Positions 24,817 through 32,824 of a stretch of DNA of 64,000 bases are shown piece after piece. Numbering within the stretch: the stretch's first letter is position 1; the number at the start of each line of letters is the position of its first letter. The notes beneath the pieces were generated by a model. That model ran no database searches and was not told where the DNA came from. It saw only the letters and a list, made by a program, of their open reading frames with translations. The stretch is from Clostridiales bacterium. Lineage in GTDB: Bacteria; Bacillota; Clostridia; Christensenellales; Pumilibacteraceae. The stretch covers positions 9,862 to 73,861 of the forward strand of contig DQGD01000015.1 of the NCBI GenBank assembly GCA_003533505.1, in the 5' to 3' direction. Made by a program: the position numbers and the translations under genes.

Positions 24817-25595
24817 TGCTCTTTTACCCCCAATGCTTCCGCCAGAAGCTCGGTAAAGTAAGTGACCTTTACTCCCCCTCCGCCGTTATGCGCGAGGTTG
24901 TATTGGCACAGCGGACAAGCCGTGACGACTTCCTCCGCGCCCATGCCGGCTGCGCTTTTGAGTATCGCCTCGCTGCGCTTTACCGGGAGCTCCGGGTCTT
25001 TAAGTCCGACGTAAGCTCCGCAACACTCGTTGCGCATCGGGTACTTAATCGGTTCTCCGCCGATTGCCGCGATAAAGTCCTCGATAATCGTGGGGTTTTC
25101 GGGGCTGTCGAACGCCATTATCTTGCTCGGGCGAAGCAGCAGACAGCCGTAGTACGCGCCGATTTTGCGCTTTACGGGGCTGACGACGCGCTTTTTTATC
25201 TCGTCGAAGCCCACTATATCGCGCAACATTTCGAGGTAGTGAATAACCTCGGTTTCGCCGCCGTAGGGCTCGTCGAGTTTAAGGTAATTGTTCGCCTTTG
25301 TGCGGATATTGTCGTCGTTCGCCATGTCGGCGTTGACGCGCTTTATGACGTTGTGGCACGCAGAGCACAGCGTGAGCAGCTTGCCGCCGTTGTGACGGGC
25401 GTAGTCGAGCGCGCGGACTGCGGACAGCTTGGTCGCTATCTCGTCGCGTGCGGTGGGATAAACCGCGCCGCAGCACTGCCAATTTTCGATTTCCTCCATC
25501 TCCACTCCGAGCGCGGCGGCGGAAGCTCTGGCATACCTGTCGAGCTCCTTCGCCTGCGTTTTGAGAGTACAGCCGGGGTAGTAACAAATTTTCAT
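24813..25595 (-). CDS. hdrB: Heterodisulfide reductase-like subunit HdrB
   Basis: HdrB carries noncubane [4Fe-4S] clusters that cleave a disulfide. The 260-residue protein has two CCG domains. The first is marked by YYPGCTLKTQA, WQCCGAVYPT and LCSACHN; the second by YYGCLLLRP, NECCGAYVG and ACPLCQYN. Both are complete, so the protein should be catalytic. The natural substrate is unknown: DsrC, a thiol carrier, or electron relay to the FrdB-like subunit are all possible. An 81-bp spacer with small hairpins separates it from fumC. Confidence 0.93.
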   Translation of the reverse strand: MKICYYPGCTLKTQAKELDRYARASAAALGVEMEEIENWQCCGAVYPTARDEIATKLSAVRALDYARHNGGKLLTLCSACHNVIKRVNADMANDDNIRTKANNYLKLDEPYGGETEVIHYLEMLRDIVGFDEIKKRVVSPVKRKIGAYYGCLLLRPSKIMAFDSPENPTIIEDFIAAIGGEPIKYPMRNECCGAYVGLKDPELPVKRSEAILKSAAGMGAEEVVTACPLCQYNLAHNGGGGVKVTYFTELLAEALGVKEQ

Positions 25596-25676
25596 CGGTC
25601 GTTGTTTTCCTCGTTGTTGCGGACAGTTTTCGTCCGCTTCCGTTGCGACTCCCGTCGCGTTCCTTTGCCGATTAGC

Positions 25677-27059
25677 TTACTTTTTATCGTGCGGATAAGC
25701 CATTTCCTCGGGCTTGAACACCTCGTCGAAGCGTTCCGCAGTCAAAAAGCCGAGCGCGACGCACGCTTCTTTGAGCGAAATGTTTTCCTTATACGCCTTT
25801 TTCGCGGTCTTTGCCGCGTTCTCATAGCCGATGTAGGGGTTGAGCGCGGTGACAAGCATAAGCGAGTTGTAAAGGTTATGCTTCATCTTCTCTTTGTTCG
25901 CGCGGATTCCGGTCACGCAGTTCTTTTCAAACGACGTGATGCCGTCTGAAAGCAGTCTTGCCGATTGCAGGAAGTTATATATAATGACAGGCATGAACAC
26001 GTTGAGCTCGAAGTTGCCCTGCGACGCGCCCATGGACACCGCCACGTCGTTCGCCATTACCTGCACCGCTACCATCGTCATCGACTCGCACTGCGTGGGG
26101 TTGACCTTGCCGGGCATAATCGACGAGCCGGGCTCGTTCTCGGGGATAAAGATTTCGCCCAAGCCGTCGCGGGGACCGGAAGCCAGCCAGCGGACGTCGT
26201 TGGCTATCTTCATGAGGTTGCACGCGAGCGCTTTCATCGCGCCGTGAGCGAACACGAGCGCGTCCTTGGACGTGAGCGCGTGATACTTGTTCGCGGCGGT
26301 GACAAACTGCTTGCCGGTTATCACGCTGACCTCGTGCGCCACTTCCTCGTCGAAGCCGACGGGAGCGTTCAGCCCCGTGCCCACCGCGGTGCCGCCGAGC
26401 GCAAGCTCTTTAAGCCCCGGGAGCGCGAGCTTAAGCTGCGCTTCGGTCTTTTCTATCATCGCTCTCCAGCCGCTTATCTCCTGCGAGAAAGCGATGGGAA
26501 CGGCGTCCTGAAGGTGCGTTCTGCCGCTCTTTACTATGCCCTCGTTCTCCTTTTCGAGGCGCAGAAGCGTCGCCGCCAGCTTTTCCATTGCCGGGAAAAG
26601 CTTGTCCTCGATGGCGATTACCGCCGCGATGTGCATTGCGGTCGGGAAAGTGTCGTTGGAGCTCTGGCTCTTGTTTATGTCGTCGTTGGGGTGAAGCAAC
26701 TTGCTTCCGGCGAGCTCGTTGCCACGGTTGGCGATGACCTCGTTGGCGTTCATGTTGGACTGAGTGCCGCTGCCCGTCTGCCACACCACGAGCGGAAAAT
26801 GCTCGTTCAGCTTGCCCTCGATCACCTCGTCGCAAGCCCTGATGATAACGTCCAGCTTTTCGGCGGACAGCTTGCCGAGGTTGTAGTTGGCGATTGCCGC
26901 CGCTTTTTTAAGTATTCCGAAAGCATGGGTAATTTCGCGCGGCATGATTTCGCCGCCGATACGGAAGTTCTCGTGGCTCCTCTCGGTCTGAGCCGCCCAA
27001 TACTTGTCGGCAGGCACCTTGACCTCACCCATCGTGTCCTTTTCTATGCGATATTCCAT
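25677..27059 (-). CDS. fumC: Fumarate hydratase, class II
   Basis: Class II fumarase interconverts malate and fumarate without an iron-sulfur cluster. The 460-residue length is typical. The superfamily signature GSSIMPGKVNPTQCE is present, along with SGRTHLQDAVPIAF and TGSGTQSNMNANEV. Aspartase is the main alternative because the families are similar, but malate dehydrogenase 15 bp upstream and the fumarate reductase genes downstream favour fumarase. GGAGAAAA precedes the ATG. In this operon it would run toward fumarate during fermentation. Confidence 0.93.
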   Translation of the reverse strand: MEYRIEKDTMGEVKVPADKYWAAQTERSHENFRIGGEIMPREITHAFGILKKAAAIANYNLGKLSAEKLDVIIRACDEVIEGKLNEHFPLVVWQTGSGTQSNMNANEVIANRGNELAGSKLLHPNDDINKSQSSNDTFPTAMHIAAVIAIEDKLFPAMEKLAATLLRLEKENEGIVKSGRTHLQDAVPIAFSQEISGWRAMIEKTEAQLKLALPGLKELALGGTAVGTGLNAPVGFDEEVAHEVSVITGKQFVTAANKYHALTSKDALVFAHGAMKALACNLMKIANDVRWLASGPRDGLGEIFIPENEPGSSIMPGKVNPTQCESMTMVAVQVMANDVAVSMGASQGNFELNVFMPVIIYNFLQSARLLSDGITSFEKNCVTGIRANKEKMKHNLYNSLMLVTALNPYIGYENAAKTAKKAYKENISLKEACVALGFLTAERFDEVFKPEEMAYPHDKK

Positions 27060-27074
27060 TTTTCTCCGCTCCGA

Positions 27075-28025
27075 TTAGTTCTTCCAATCGATTTGACCGA
27101 TGATACCTTTAAGCACCTCGGCGCTGTGTTGCAGCTTGCCGAGCTCGTCGGGGGTAAGCACGGGGTTAATCTTGCCGCTGATACCGTTTCTGCCGACGAT
27201 GTTCAGCGTGCTGAGGCACACGTCCTCGATGCCGTACTCGCCGTGCATCATGCTGGACACCGTGAGCACCGTGTTGGAGCCGTCGAGAACGGCTTTGACG
27301 ATGTAGCACACGGTGGAAGCGATTGCGTAGAAAGTCGCGCCCTTACGCGAAATGACTCTCGCGCCCGACTCGCGGACGTACTTCTCGATTTCGGGAATGT
27401 CGATTTGAGCGGTGATGATGTTGTTTCTCTCCACTTCTTTCTGGTAGTCCTCGACGTGCATGCCGGCAATACGGGCGAGCGACCAGGGCGAGAAGCCGGA
27501 GTCGCCGTGTTCGCCGAACATGTAGGCGTGGATATTGCCCACCTCGAGTCCGCAGTACTCGGCGATACGCGCGCGCAGTCTTGCGGTGTCGATAATCGCG
27601 CCCGAGCCGATGATGCGGTTCTCGGGGATACCCGACAGGCGGCAGAACGAGTAGGTCAGTATGTCGACGGGGTTTGATACCATTATGTAAACCGCGTCGG
27701 GAGCGTACTTCGTTATCTCGGGGATAATCGACTTCTGAATCGCGATGTTGGTGTTGATAAGCTCGAGTCTGGACTGACCGGGCTTACGGGCGATACCCGA
27801 GGTAATCACGACGATGTTGGAGTCCTTTGCGTCCTCGTAGGTGCCGGCGTAAACCTGGCACGCGCTGTCGTAGGCAAGTCCCTGACGAATGTCAAGCGCT
27901 TCGCCCAACGCGCGCTCGCCGTTGATGTCGATGATGACGATTTCCGACGCAAGTCCTCTGCAAGTGAGCGAGTAAGCGATTGTCGAGCCTACTCTGCCGC
28001 TGCCGATAATGGTAATCTTATTCAT
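27075..28025 (-). CDS. mdh: Malate dehydrogenase (LDH-like family)
   Basis: A 316-residue NAD-dependent 2-hydroxyacid dehydrogenase. The Rossmann loop GSGRVG is at 8-13 and the catalytic His is in GEHGDS (173). Substrate choice in this family depends on the residue equivalent to LDH position 102: Gln for lactate, Arg for malate. Here GIARKPGQSR places Arg 80 at that position, so oxaloacetate/malate is predicted. The next gene is fumarase, which supports the call. It is the first gene of the reductase operon; AAAGGAGGCAAAG lies upstream of the ATG. Confidence 0.88.
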   Translation of the reverse strand: MNKITIIGSGRVGSTIAYSLTCRGLASEIVIIDINGERALGEALDIRQGLAYDSACQVYAGTYEDAKDSNIVVITSGIARKPGQSRLELINTNIAIQKSIIPEITKYAPDAVYIMVSNPVDILTYSFCRLSGIPENRIIGSGAIIDTARLRARIAEYCGLEVGNIHAYMFGEHGDSGFSPWSLARIAGMHVEDYQKEVERNNIITAQIDIPEIEKYVRESGARVISRKGATFYAIASTVCYIVKAVLDGSNTVLTVSSMMHGEYGIEDVCLSTLNIVGRNGISGKINPVLTPDELGKLQHSAEVLKGIIGQIDWKN

Positions 28026-28156
28026 ACTTTCTCTCTTTGCCTCCTTTGTGGCGGTGAAAAATTTGGTTGCTTAACTCAACTGCGGAATTGCGTAGGGCGA
28101 ACCCGAAACAGCAAAAAATCGCCGCTCCACGGCAGCTCTCACAATCCCTCCCGACC

Positions 28157-28186
28157 ATTATATATTTTTTTGTCGCATTTTGGCAA
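28157..28186 (-). promoter_or_regulatory. Promoter of the mdh-fumC-Hdr-Flx operon
   Basis: On the minus strand TTGCCA (28181-28186) and a perfect TATAAT (28157-28162) are separated by 18 bp. Transcription would start near 28150, leaving a leader of about 125 bases before mdh. No comparable promoter is visible inside the downstream gene cluster. Confidence 0.75.
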
Positions 28187-28303
28187 GTATTTGCGTATAT
28201 TTTTATCGATTAAATTTTTTGAAATTTATGTGAAGCCGCCCTTTTTTCGTTTTTTTACGCGGTTTCGGGTAAATTCAGGAAATTTTGCGGAAATCGGCGG
28301 CAT

Positions 28304-28338
28304 GAAAAAACCGCCGCGGCAGGCTCGTCGCGGTCGGT
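28304..28338 (-). terminator. Terminator downstream of uvrA-like gene
   Basis: On the minus strand CCGACCGCG and CGCGGCGG pair over eight base pairs with one bulged A, followed by six T residues. It begins about 28 bp after the uvrA-like stop codon and closes the unit that starts at the ManA-ROK promoter. Confidence 0.8.
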
Positions 28339-28366
28339 TATCTTTAATTTTCCGCAGTCGGTCGTT

Positions 28367-30841
28367 TCACAGGTATTTGCCCGTGACGCTTTCTTTCGAG
28401 GCGGATATTTCGTCCGGAGCGCCGGTCGCGACTATTCTGCCGCCGGCTTCGCCGCCCTTCGGTCCCATATCTATTATATAGTCGGCGTTTCGGATAAGGT
28501 CGAGGTCGTGCTCGATGACGACTACCGTCGCTCCCGATTTTATCAGACAGTCGAACACGCCGAGCAGCACGCTCACGTCGCGCGGATGCAAGCCGATTGT
28601 GGGCTCGTCGAACACGAAAACCGCGTCGTCCTGCGTTTTGCCGATTTCGGTGGCGAGCTTCAGTCTTTGAGCTTCGCCGCCCGACAGCGACGGCGTGCTC
28701 TCGCCTATCGTGAGGTACCCTAGCCCCAATCGCACCAGCGTTTCGGCTTTTTCGCGGATTTTTTTGTTGTCGCGAAACAGCTCCGCGGCTTCGCTCGCGG
28801 TCGCGCTCATGACGTCGGCTATCGAATACGGCTTGCCGCCGAGCTCGATTTTAACCTCGTCCGCTCGCGGCGAAAAACGCTTGCCGCCGCAGTCGGGGCA
28901 GGTGATTTCCACGTCCGGCAAAAACTGAATGTCCATCGATATTACGCCCGTGCCGTCGCAGGTAGGACAGCGCAGGCTGCCGGTGTTGTACGAAAAATCG
29001 TTGACCCTGAGTCCCAGCTCCTTTGCTTTCGGCGCGGCGGCGTAAAGCCTCCGAAGGTCGTCGGAAATGCCCGAATAGGTGGCGACGGTCGAGCGGACGT
29101 TTATTCCTATCGGCGTGGCGTCGATAAGGTTTACCCTGCGTATGCCGTCGGCTTTTATTTCCGCGACGTGACGGGGCAACTCTTCGCCGTTTATTTTCGC
29201 CCTCAGCGCCGGCACCAGGCTTTCAAGCACCATCGTGGTCTTGCCGCTGCCCGACACTCCCGTCACGACGGTCAGCCGCCCTTTGGGGATTTTCACGTCG
29301 AGCGGCTTGACGGTGTGCACCTGTTCGGTGCGCATTTCTATCGTGCCGAGAGCGAACGTTTCCGATTTCGGCGCGCGGTCGCGGACGAGCACGTTCTTTT
29401 CTCCCGACAGGTAGCCGCCGATAATCGAGCGCGGAGAACGCTCCACTTCTCGAACGGCGCCTGCGGCTATCACCGAACCGCCCTCTTTGCCTGCGCCCTC
29501 GCCCATTTCCACGACGTAATCGGCTGCGCTTATCACGCGCGCGTCGTGGTCGACAACGATGACGGTGTTGCCGCGAGCGACGAGGTCGCGTATTACCGCG
29601 AGCAGCCCGTCGACGTTCGCCGGGTGCAAGCCGATTGACGGCTCGTCGAGCACATACATTACGCCCGTAGTCTTGTTCCTCACTGCGCGAGCAAGCCCCA
29701 CGCGCTGCAATTCGCCCGTGGACAGCGTGTTCGCCGCGCGGTCGGGCGCGAGGTAGTCTAGTCCGAGGTCGATGAGCCGAGCGGACACGGACAAGAATTC
29801 CTTGGCTATGCTTTCCGCCATTGCCTGCATGTCCTGCGGCAGCTTCGACGGAAGCGACTTCACCCACCCCGCGAGCTCGCCCAGCGGAAGCGACATAGCC
29901 TCCGGCAGAGTTTTGCCGTCGAGAACCGCGCTTCTCGCGACTCGGTTCAGCCGCGTGCCGCCGCAGTCGGGGCAGGTTTCTTCGGTTAAAAAGCCCGAAA
30001 CGCGTTTCATGCCGGCTTCGTCCTTGACTTTTGCGAGCGCGTTCTCCACCGTATACACGGCGTTAAAGTAGGTAAAATCGAGCTCGCCTGCCTGATTGGT
30101 ATTCTTCGCCTTGTAGAAAATATGCTTTTTTTCGGCAGGACCGTGGTAGACGATTTCCTTTTCCTCGGGCGTAAGGTCGCGAAACGGCACGTTTGTTCTC
30201 ACACCCATGGCGCGGCAAACGTCGGTCATCAGCGACCACATCAGCGTGTTCCATGGCGCGACGGCTCCCTCGTCGATGGTAAGGCTTTCGTCGGGCACGA
30301 GCGAACGCTCGTTGACCTTGCGAACGACGCCCGTACCCGAACATGTCGGGCACGCTCCCGTCGAGTTGAAAGAAAAGTCCTCCGCGCTCGGCGGATTGAA
30401 CAGCTCGCCGCACTCGGGGCAGACCAGCTTTTTGCCGGCTGCGACGGCGAACGACGGCGGCACGAGGTGACCGTTCGGGCAGACGTGGCTCGCAAGCCGC
30501 GAGTACATCAGCCTGAGGCTGTTGCCGAGCTCCGTAAGCGTGCCGAAAGTACTGCGGACGTTGGGCACCGTGGGGCGCTGGTGAAGCGCGAGCGCGGCAG
30601 GCACGTTCTCTATCTCGTCCACGTTGGCGGCTTCGGCTTGGGTGAGCCTGCGGCGCGTGTACGCGGACAGCGCTTCGAGGTAGCGGCGCGAGCCCTCGGA
30701 GTACAGCACGCCCAGCGCGAGCGACGACTTGCCGCTCCCCGACACGCCGGCTATCGCCACGAATTTTCCGAGCGGTATGTTTACGTCTATATTTTTAAGG
30801 TTATGCACGCGCGCGCCGCGCACTATGATTTCTTCGGGCAT
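28367..30841 (-). CDS. UvrA-like ABC ATPase lacking the UvrB-binding insert
   Basis: An 824-residue UvrA-family protein, about 115 residues shorter than canonical UvrA. Both ABC modules are complete: Walker A GVSGSGKSS (32-40) with STGELQRVGLARA and VLDEPSIGLHP, then GVSGSGKTT with LSGGEAQRLKLA and FDEPTIGLHP. Zinc sites CPDCGG and CPTCDG are present. After RPTVPNVRSTFGTLTE the sequence goes straight to the CPNG zinc knuckle, so the usual UvrB-binding domain is missing. This is the UvrA2-like class, linked to drug or damage tolerance rather than standard excision repair. It follows the TtcA-like gene after 26 bp. Confidence 0.88.
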   Translation of the reverse strand: MPEEIIVRGARVHNLKNIDVNIPLGKFVAIAGVSGSGKSSLALGVLYSEGSRRYLEALSAYTRRRLTQAEAANVDEIENVPAALALHQRPTVPNVRSTFGTLTELGNSLRLMYSRLASHVCPNGHLVPPSFAVAAGKKLVCPECGELFNPPSAEDFSFNSTGACPTCSGTGVVRKVNERSLVPDESLTIDEGAVAPWNTLMWSLMTDVCRAMGVRTNVPFRDLTPEEKEIVYHGPAEKKHIFYKAKNTNQAGELDFTYFNAVYTVENALAKVKDEAGMKRVSGFLTEETCPDCGGTRLNRVARSAVLDGKTLPEAMSLPLGELAGWVKSLPSKLPQDMQAMAESIAKEFLSVSARLIDLGLDYLAPDRAANTLSTGELQRVGLARAVRNKTTGVMYVLDEPSIGLHPANVDGLLAVIRDLVARGNTVIVVDHDARVISAADYVVEMGEGAGKEGGSVIAAGAVREVERSPRSIIGGYLSGEKNVLVRDRAPKSETFALGTIEMRTEQVHTVKPLDVKIPKGRLTVVTGVSGSGKTTMVLESLVPALRAKINGEELPRHVAEIKADGIRRVNLIDATPIGINVRSTVATYSGISDDLRRLYAAAPKAKELGLRVNDFSYNTGSLRCPTCDGTGVISMDIQFLPDVEITCPDCGGKRFSPRADEVKIELGGKPYSIADVMSATASEAAELFRDNKKIREKAETLVRLGLGYLTIGESTPSLSGGEAQRLKLATEIGKTQDDAVFVFDEPTIGLHPRDVSVLLGVFDCLIKSGATVVVIEHDLDLIRNADYIIDMGPKGGEAGGRIVATGAPDEISASKESVTGKYL

Positions 30842-30867
30842 TTCGTCGCTCCCATATCGGTTTTACC

Positions 30868-32058
30868 TTATTCGGTTTCCTCGGGCAAACGCTTTCTTTC
30901 GTCGTAGTCGTCGAGGAAAAAGTGCTTCACTCCGTTCTTTTTATAGGCGAGGATAGTTTCTAAGCTGACGTTTTCGACGCTCTTGAAGATACATTTTTCG
31001 ACGTTGGGATTTGTCTTTTTGAGCGTGCGGATAAGCTCCTTCGCCTCCTGTCGCTTGGAGTGGTTTTGTCCGTTGTTGCAGGTGGTGCAGGTGTCGGTGA
31101 AGCGGCATGCGCACTGAATGAAGTGCAGGTCGTTGTAGTCGCGCCACGCCTTTATGTCGTCCTCGCGGATAAAGTACATCGGGCGGATAAGCTCCATGCC
31201 CTCGAAGTTCGTACTGCGGAGCTTGGGCATCATCGTCTGAATCTGCGCGCCGTACAACATGCCCATAAGTATCGTTTCTATCACGTCGTCGTAGTGGTGT
31301 CCGAGCGCGATTTTATTGCAGCCGAGCCGCTTTGCGAAGCTGTAAAGATACCCTCTCCGCATTCTCGCGCAAAGATAGCAGGGCGACTTCTCCACCGTGT
31401 ACACCGACTCGAAAATGTTTGACTCGAAAATCTCAATCGGCACGTTCAGCCGACGGGCGTTCTCCTCGATTACGCGGCGGTTTTCGGCGTTGTAGCCGGG
31501 GTCCATGACGAGAAATTTCAAATCGAAATTAACGTCGCTATAGCGGTGAAGCTCCTGAAAAAGCTTCGCCATCAGCATCGAATCCTTGCCTCCCGAAATA
31601 CACACCGCCACTCTGTCGCCCTCGCCGACGAGCTTGTACTCCTTGAGCGCGCGGATAAACGGACTCATCAGCGACACGCGGAATTTCTTTCTTATGCTCT
31701 GCTCGACGCGCTCGCACACGCCGTCGTCGGCGGCTTGTTTCGCCATAGCGAGGCGCAGCCACGCCGCGTAACCGCCGCGCAGACTGTACGCGTCAAGTCC
31801 GCTCTCGCGCATGCTCTCGACGGGATTCAGGCTGAATTCGCCGTGCGCGCAGTAGACGACGATTTTCTTGCCGCTCGTTCGCTCGTCGGGCTTCATCGCG
31901 TAAAGCTCGTCCTCTGCGGCGTGCCGCGAGCCCGGTATCAGTCCGTAGGCGCGGTCGTGCTCGGAGCGCATGTCGAAAATCACGCATTTGTCCGCGTTTT
32001 CCGCAAGCTCTTCCGCCGTTATTTCTATATTGTCGATTGTCCTTTCTTCGTCCGTCAT
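30868..32058 (-). CDS. Rhodanese-TtcA fusion, tRNA thiolation enzyme
   Basis: A 396-residue fusion. Residues 10-105 form a rhodanese domain with active-site Cys 70 in VVYCAHGEFS. Residues 120-370 form a TtcA/TtuA-type PP-loop ATPase with SGGKDS at 155-160, a CYLCARMRRG pair (Cys 227, 230) and IALGHHYDD. Such enzymes adenylate a tRNA base (C32 or U54) and insert sulfur; the rhodanese domain could supply persulfide in cis. A Cys-rich CTTCNNGQNHSK segment near 330 is an extra possible metal site. The start overlaps tcdA by 4 bp, pairing two tRNA modification genes. Confidence 0.87.
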   Translation of the reverse strand: MTDEERTIDNIEITAEELAENADKCVIFDMRSEHDRAYGLIPGSRHAAEDELYAMKPDERTSGKKIVVYCAHGEFSLNPVESMRESGLDAYSLRGGYAAWLRLAMAKQAADDGVCERVEQSIRKKFRVSLMSPFIRALKEYKLVGEGDRVAVCISGGKDSMLMAKLFQELHRYSDVNFDLKFLVMDPGYNAENRRVIEENARRLNVPIEIFESNIFESVYTVEKSPCYLCARMRRGYLYSFAKRLGCNKIALGHHYDDVIETILMGMLYGAQIQTMMPKLRSTNFEGMELIRPMYFIREDDIKAWRDYNDLHFIQCACRFTDTCTTCNNGQNHSKRQEAKELIRTLKKTNPNVEKCIFKSVENVSLETILAYKKNGVKHFFLDDYDERKRLPEETE

Positions 32059-32768
32059 CTCTTATATCCCGTCAAATCCTTGACCACTTCGCTCGCGATT
32101 ATCAATCCGGCAGCTCCCGGCGCGAACGCCGTCGAGCCCGGAATTCGTCGTCTTTCGCTCTCCTCGCCGCTCTCGCCCGGCACAAGCGGCTCCTCTTCCG
32201 AGTACACGACCTTTAACTTGTCGATACCGCGCCTGCGGCACTCCCTGCGCATGACTTTGCACAGCGGACACACGCTCGTGTCGAACAGGTCCGCTACCTT
32301 AAACGCCGCCGGGTTCATTTTGTTGCCCGTGCCCATCGACGAGATTATCGGCGTACCTGCCGCCTTCGCGTTCGCCGCCAGCGCAAGCTTGCCCGTCACC
32401 GTGTCGATTGCGTCCACTATATAGTCGTACTCGCGGAAATTAAAGTCATTTTCCGTTTCGGGAAGGTAGAATACGTTATGTTTCGTTACTTTGCAGTCGG
32501 GGTTAATCGATTTAATCCGCGCTTCCGCGGCGTCGGTTTTGCGCATGCCTATTGTGTGGACTGTGGCGATGAGCTGGCGGTTCAGGTTGGTTATCGCCAC
32601 GGCGTCGTTGTCGATGACGTCGATTGCGCCCACACCCGAGCGAGCCAGCGCCTCGACGACGTAGCCGCCCACGCCGCCCACGCCGAAAACAGCCACCCTC
32701 GATTCCGACAGCTTTTTCATGGCTTCCGTTCCAATCAGCATTTCAGTTCTCGAAAACTTATCCGGCAT
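32055..32768 (-). CDS. tcdA: tRNA threonylcarbamoyladenosine dehydratase
   Basis: TcdA (CsdL/YgdL) is an E1-like enzyme that cyclises t6A37 in tRNA using ATP. The 237-residue protein has the nucleotide-binding GVGGVGGYVVEALARSG (29-45), the catalytic-site region NLNRQ, and CPLCKVMRREC, a zinc-like motif. The N-terminal FSRTEMLIG is typical. I chose the ATG at 32768 because TTGGAGATATGAA precedes it; a 54-codon upstream extension is Arg-rich and has no site. It lies 56 bp after the GH36 gene and overlaps the TtcA-like gene. Confidence 0.92.
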   Translation of the reverse strand: MPDKFSRTEMLIGTEAMKKLSESRVAVFGVGGVGGYVVEALARSGVGAIDVIDNDAVAITNLNRQLIATVHTIGMRKTDAAEARIKSINPDCKVTKHNVFYLPETENDFNFREYDYIVDAIDTVTGKLALAANAKAAGTPIISSMGTGNKMNPAAFKVADLFDTSVCPLCKVMRRECRRRGIDKLKVVYSEEEPLVPGESGEESERRRIPGSTAFAPGAAGLIIASEVVKDLTGYKR

Positions 32769-32824
32769 TTCATATCTCCAATGCGCCCCGTATACGAACG
32801 CGGCGCGACTTGAATATCGGCGGT

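Larger units (their letters stand above)
28026..28366. other. Intergenic region with mdh leader and uvrA terminator
   Basis: This 341-bp stretch contains no gene that I can support. Its right half holds the uvrA terminator and AT-rich DNA; the left half holds the mdh promoter and a leader of about 125 bases. The leader contains a GCCG/CGGC hairpin followed by TTTTTT (around 28110-28135), which could act as an attenuator. Confidence 0.6.

Noticed and set aside
27075..28025. L-lactate dehydrogenase
   Set aside because: The specificity position is Arg (GIARKPG) rather than Gln, and the neighbouring gene is fumarase.
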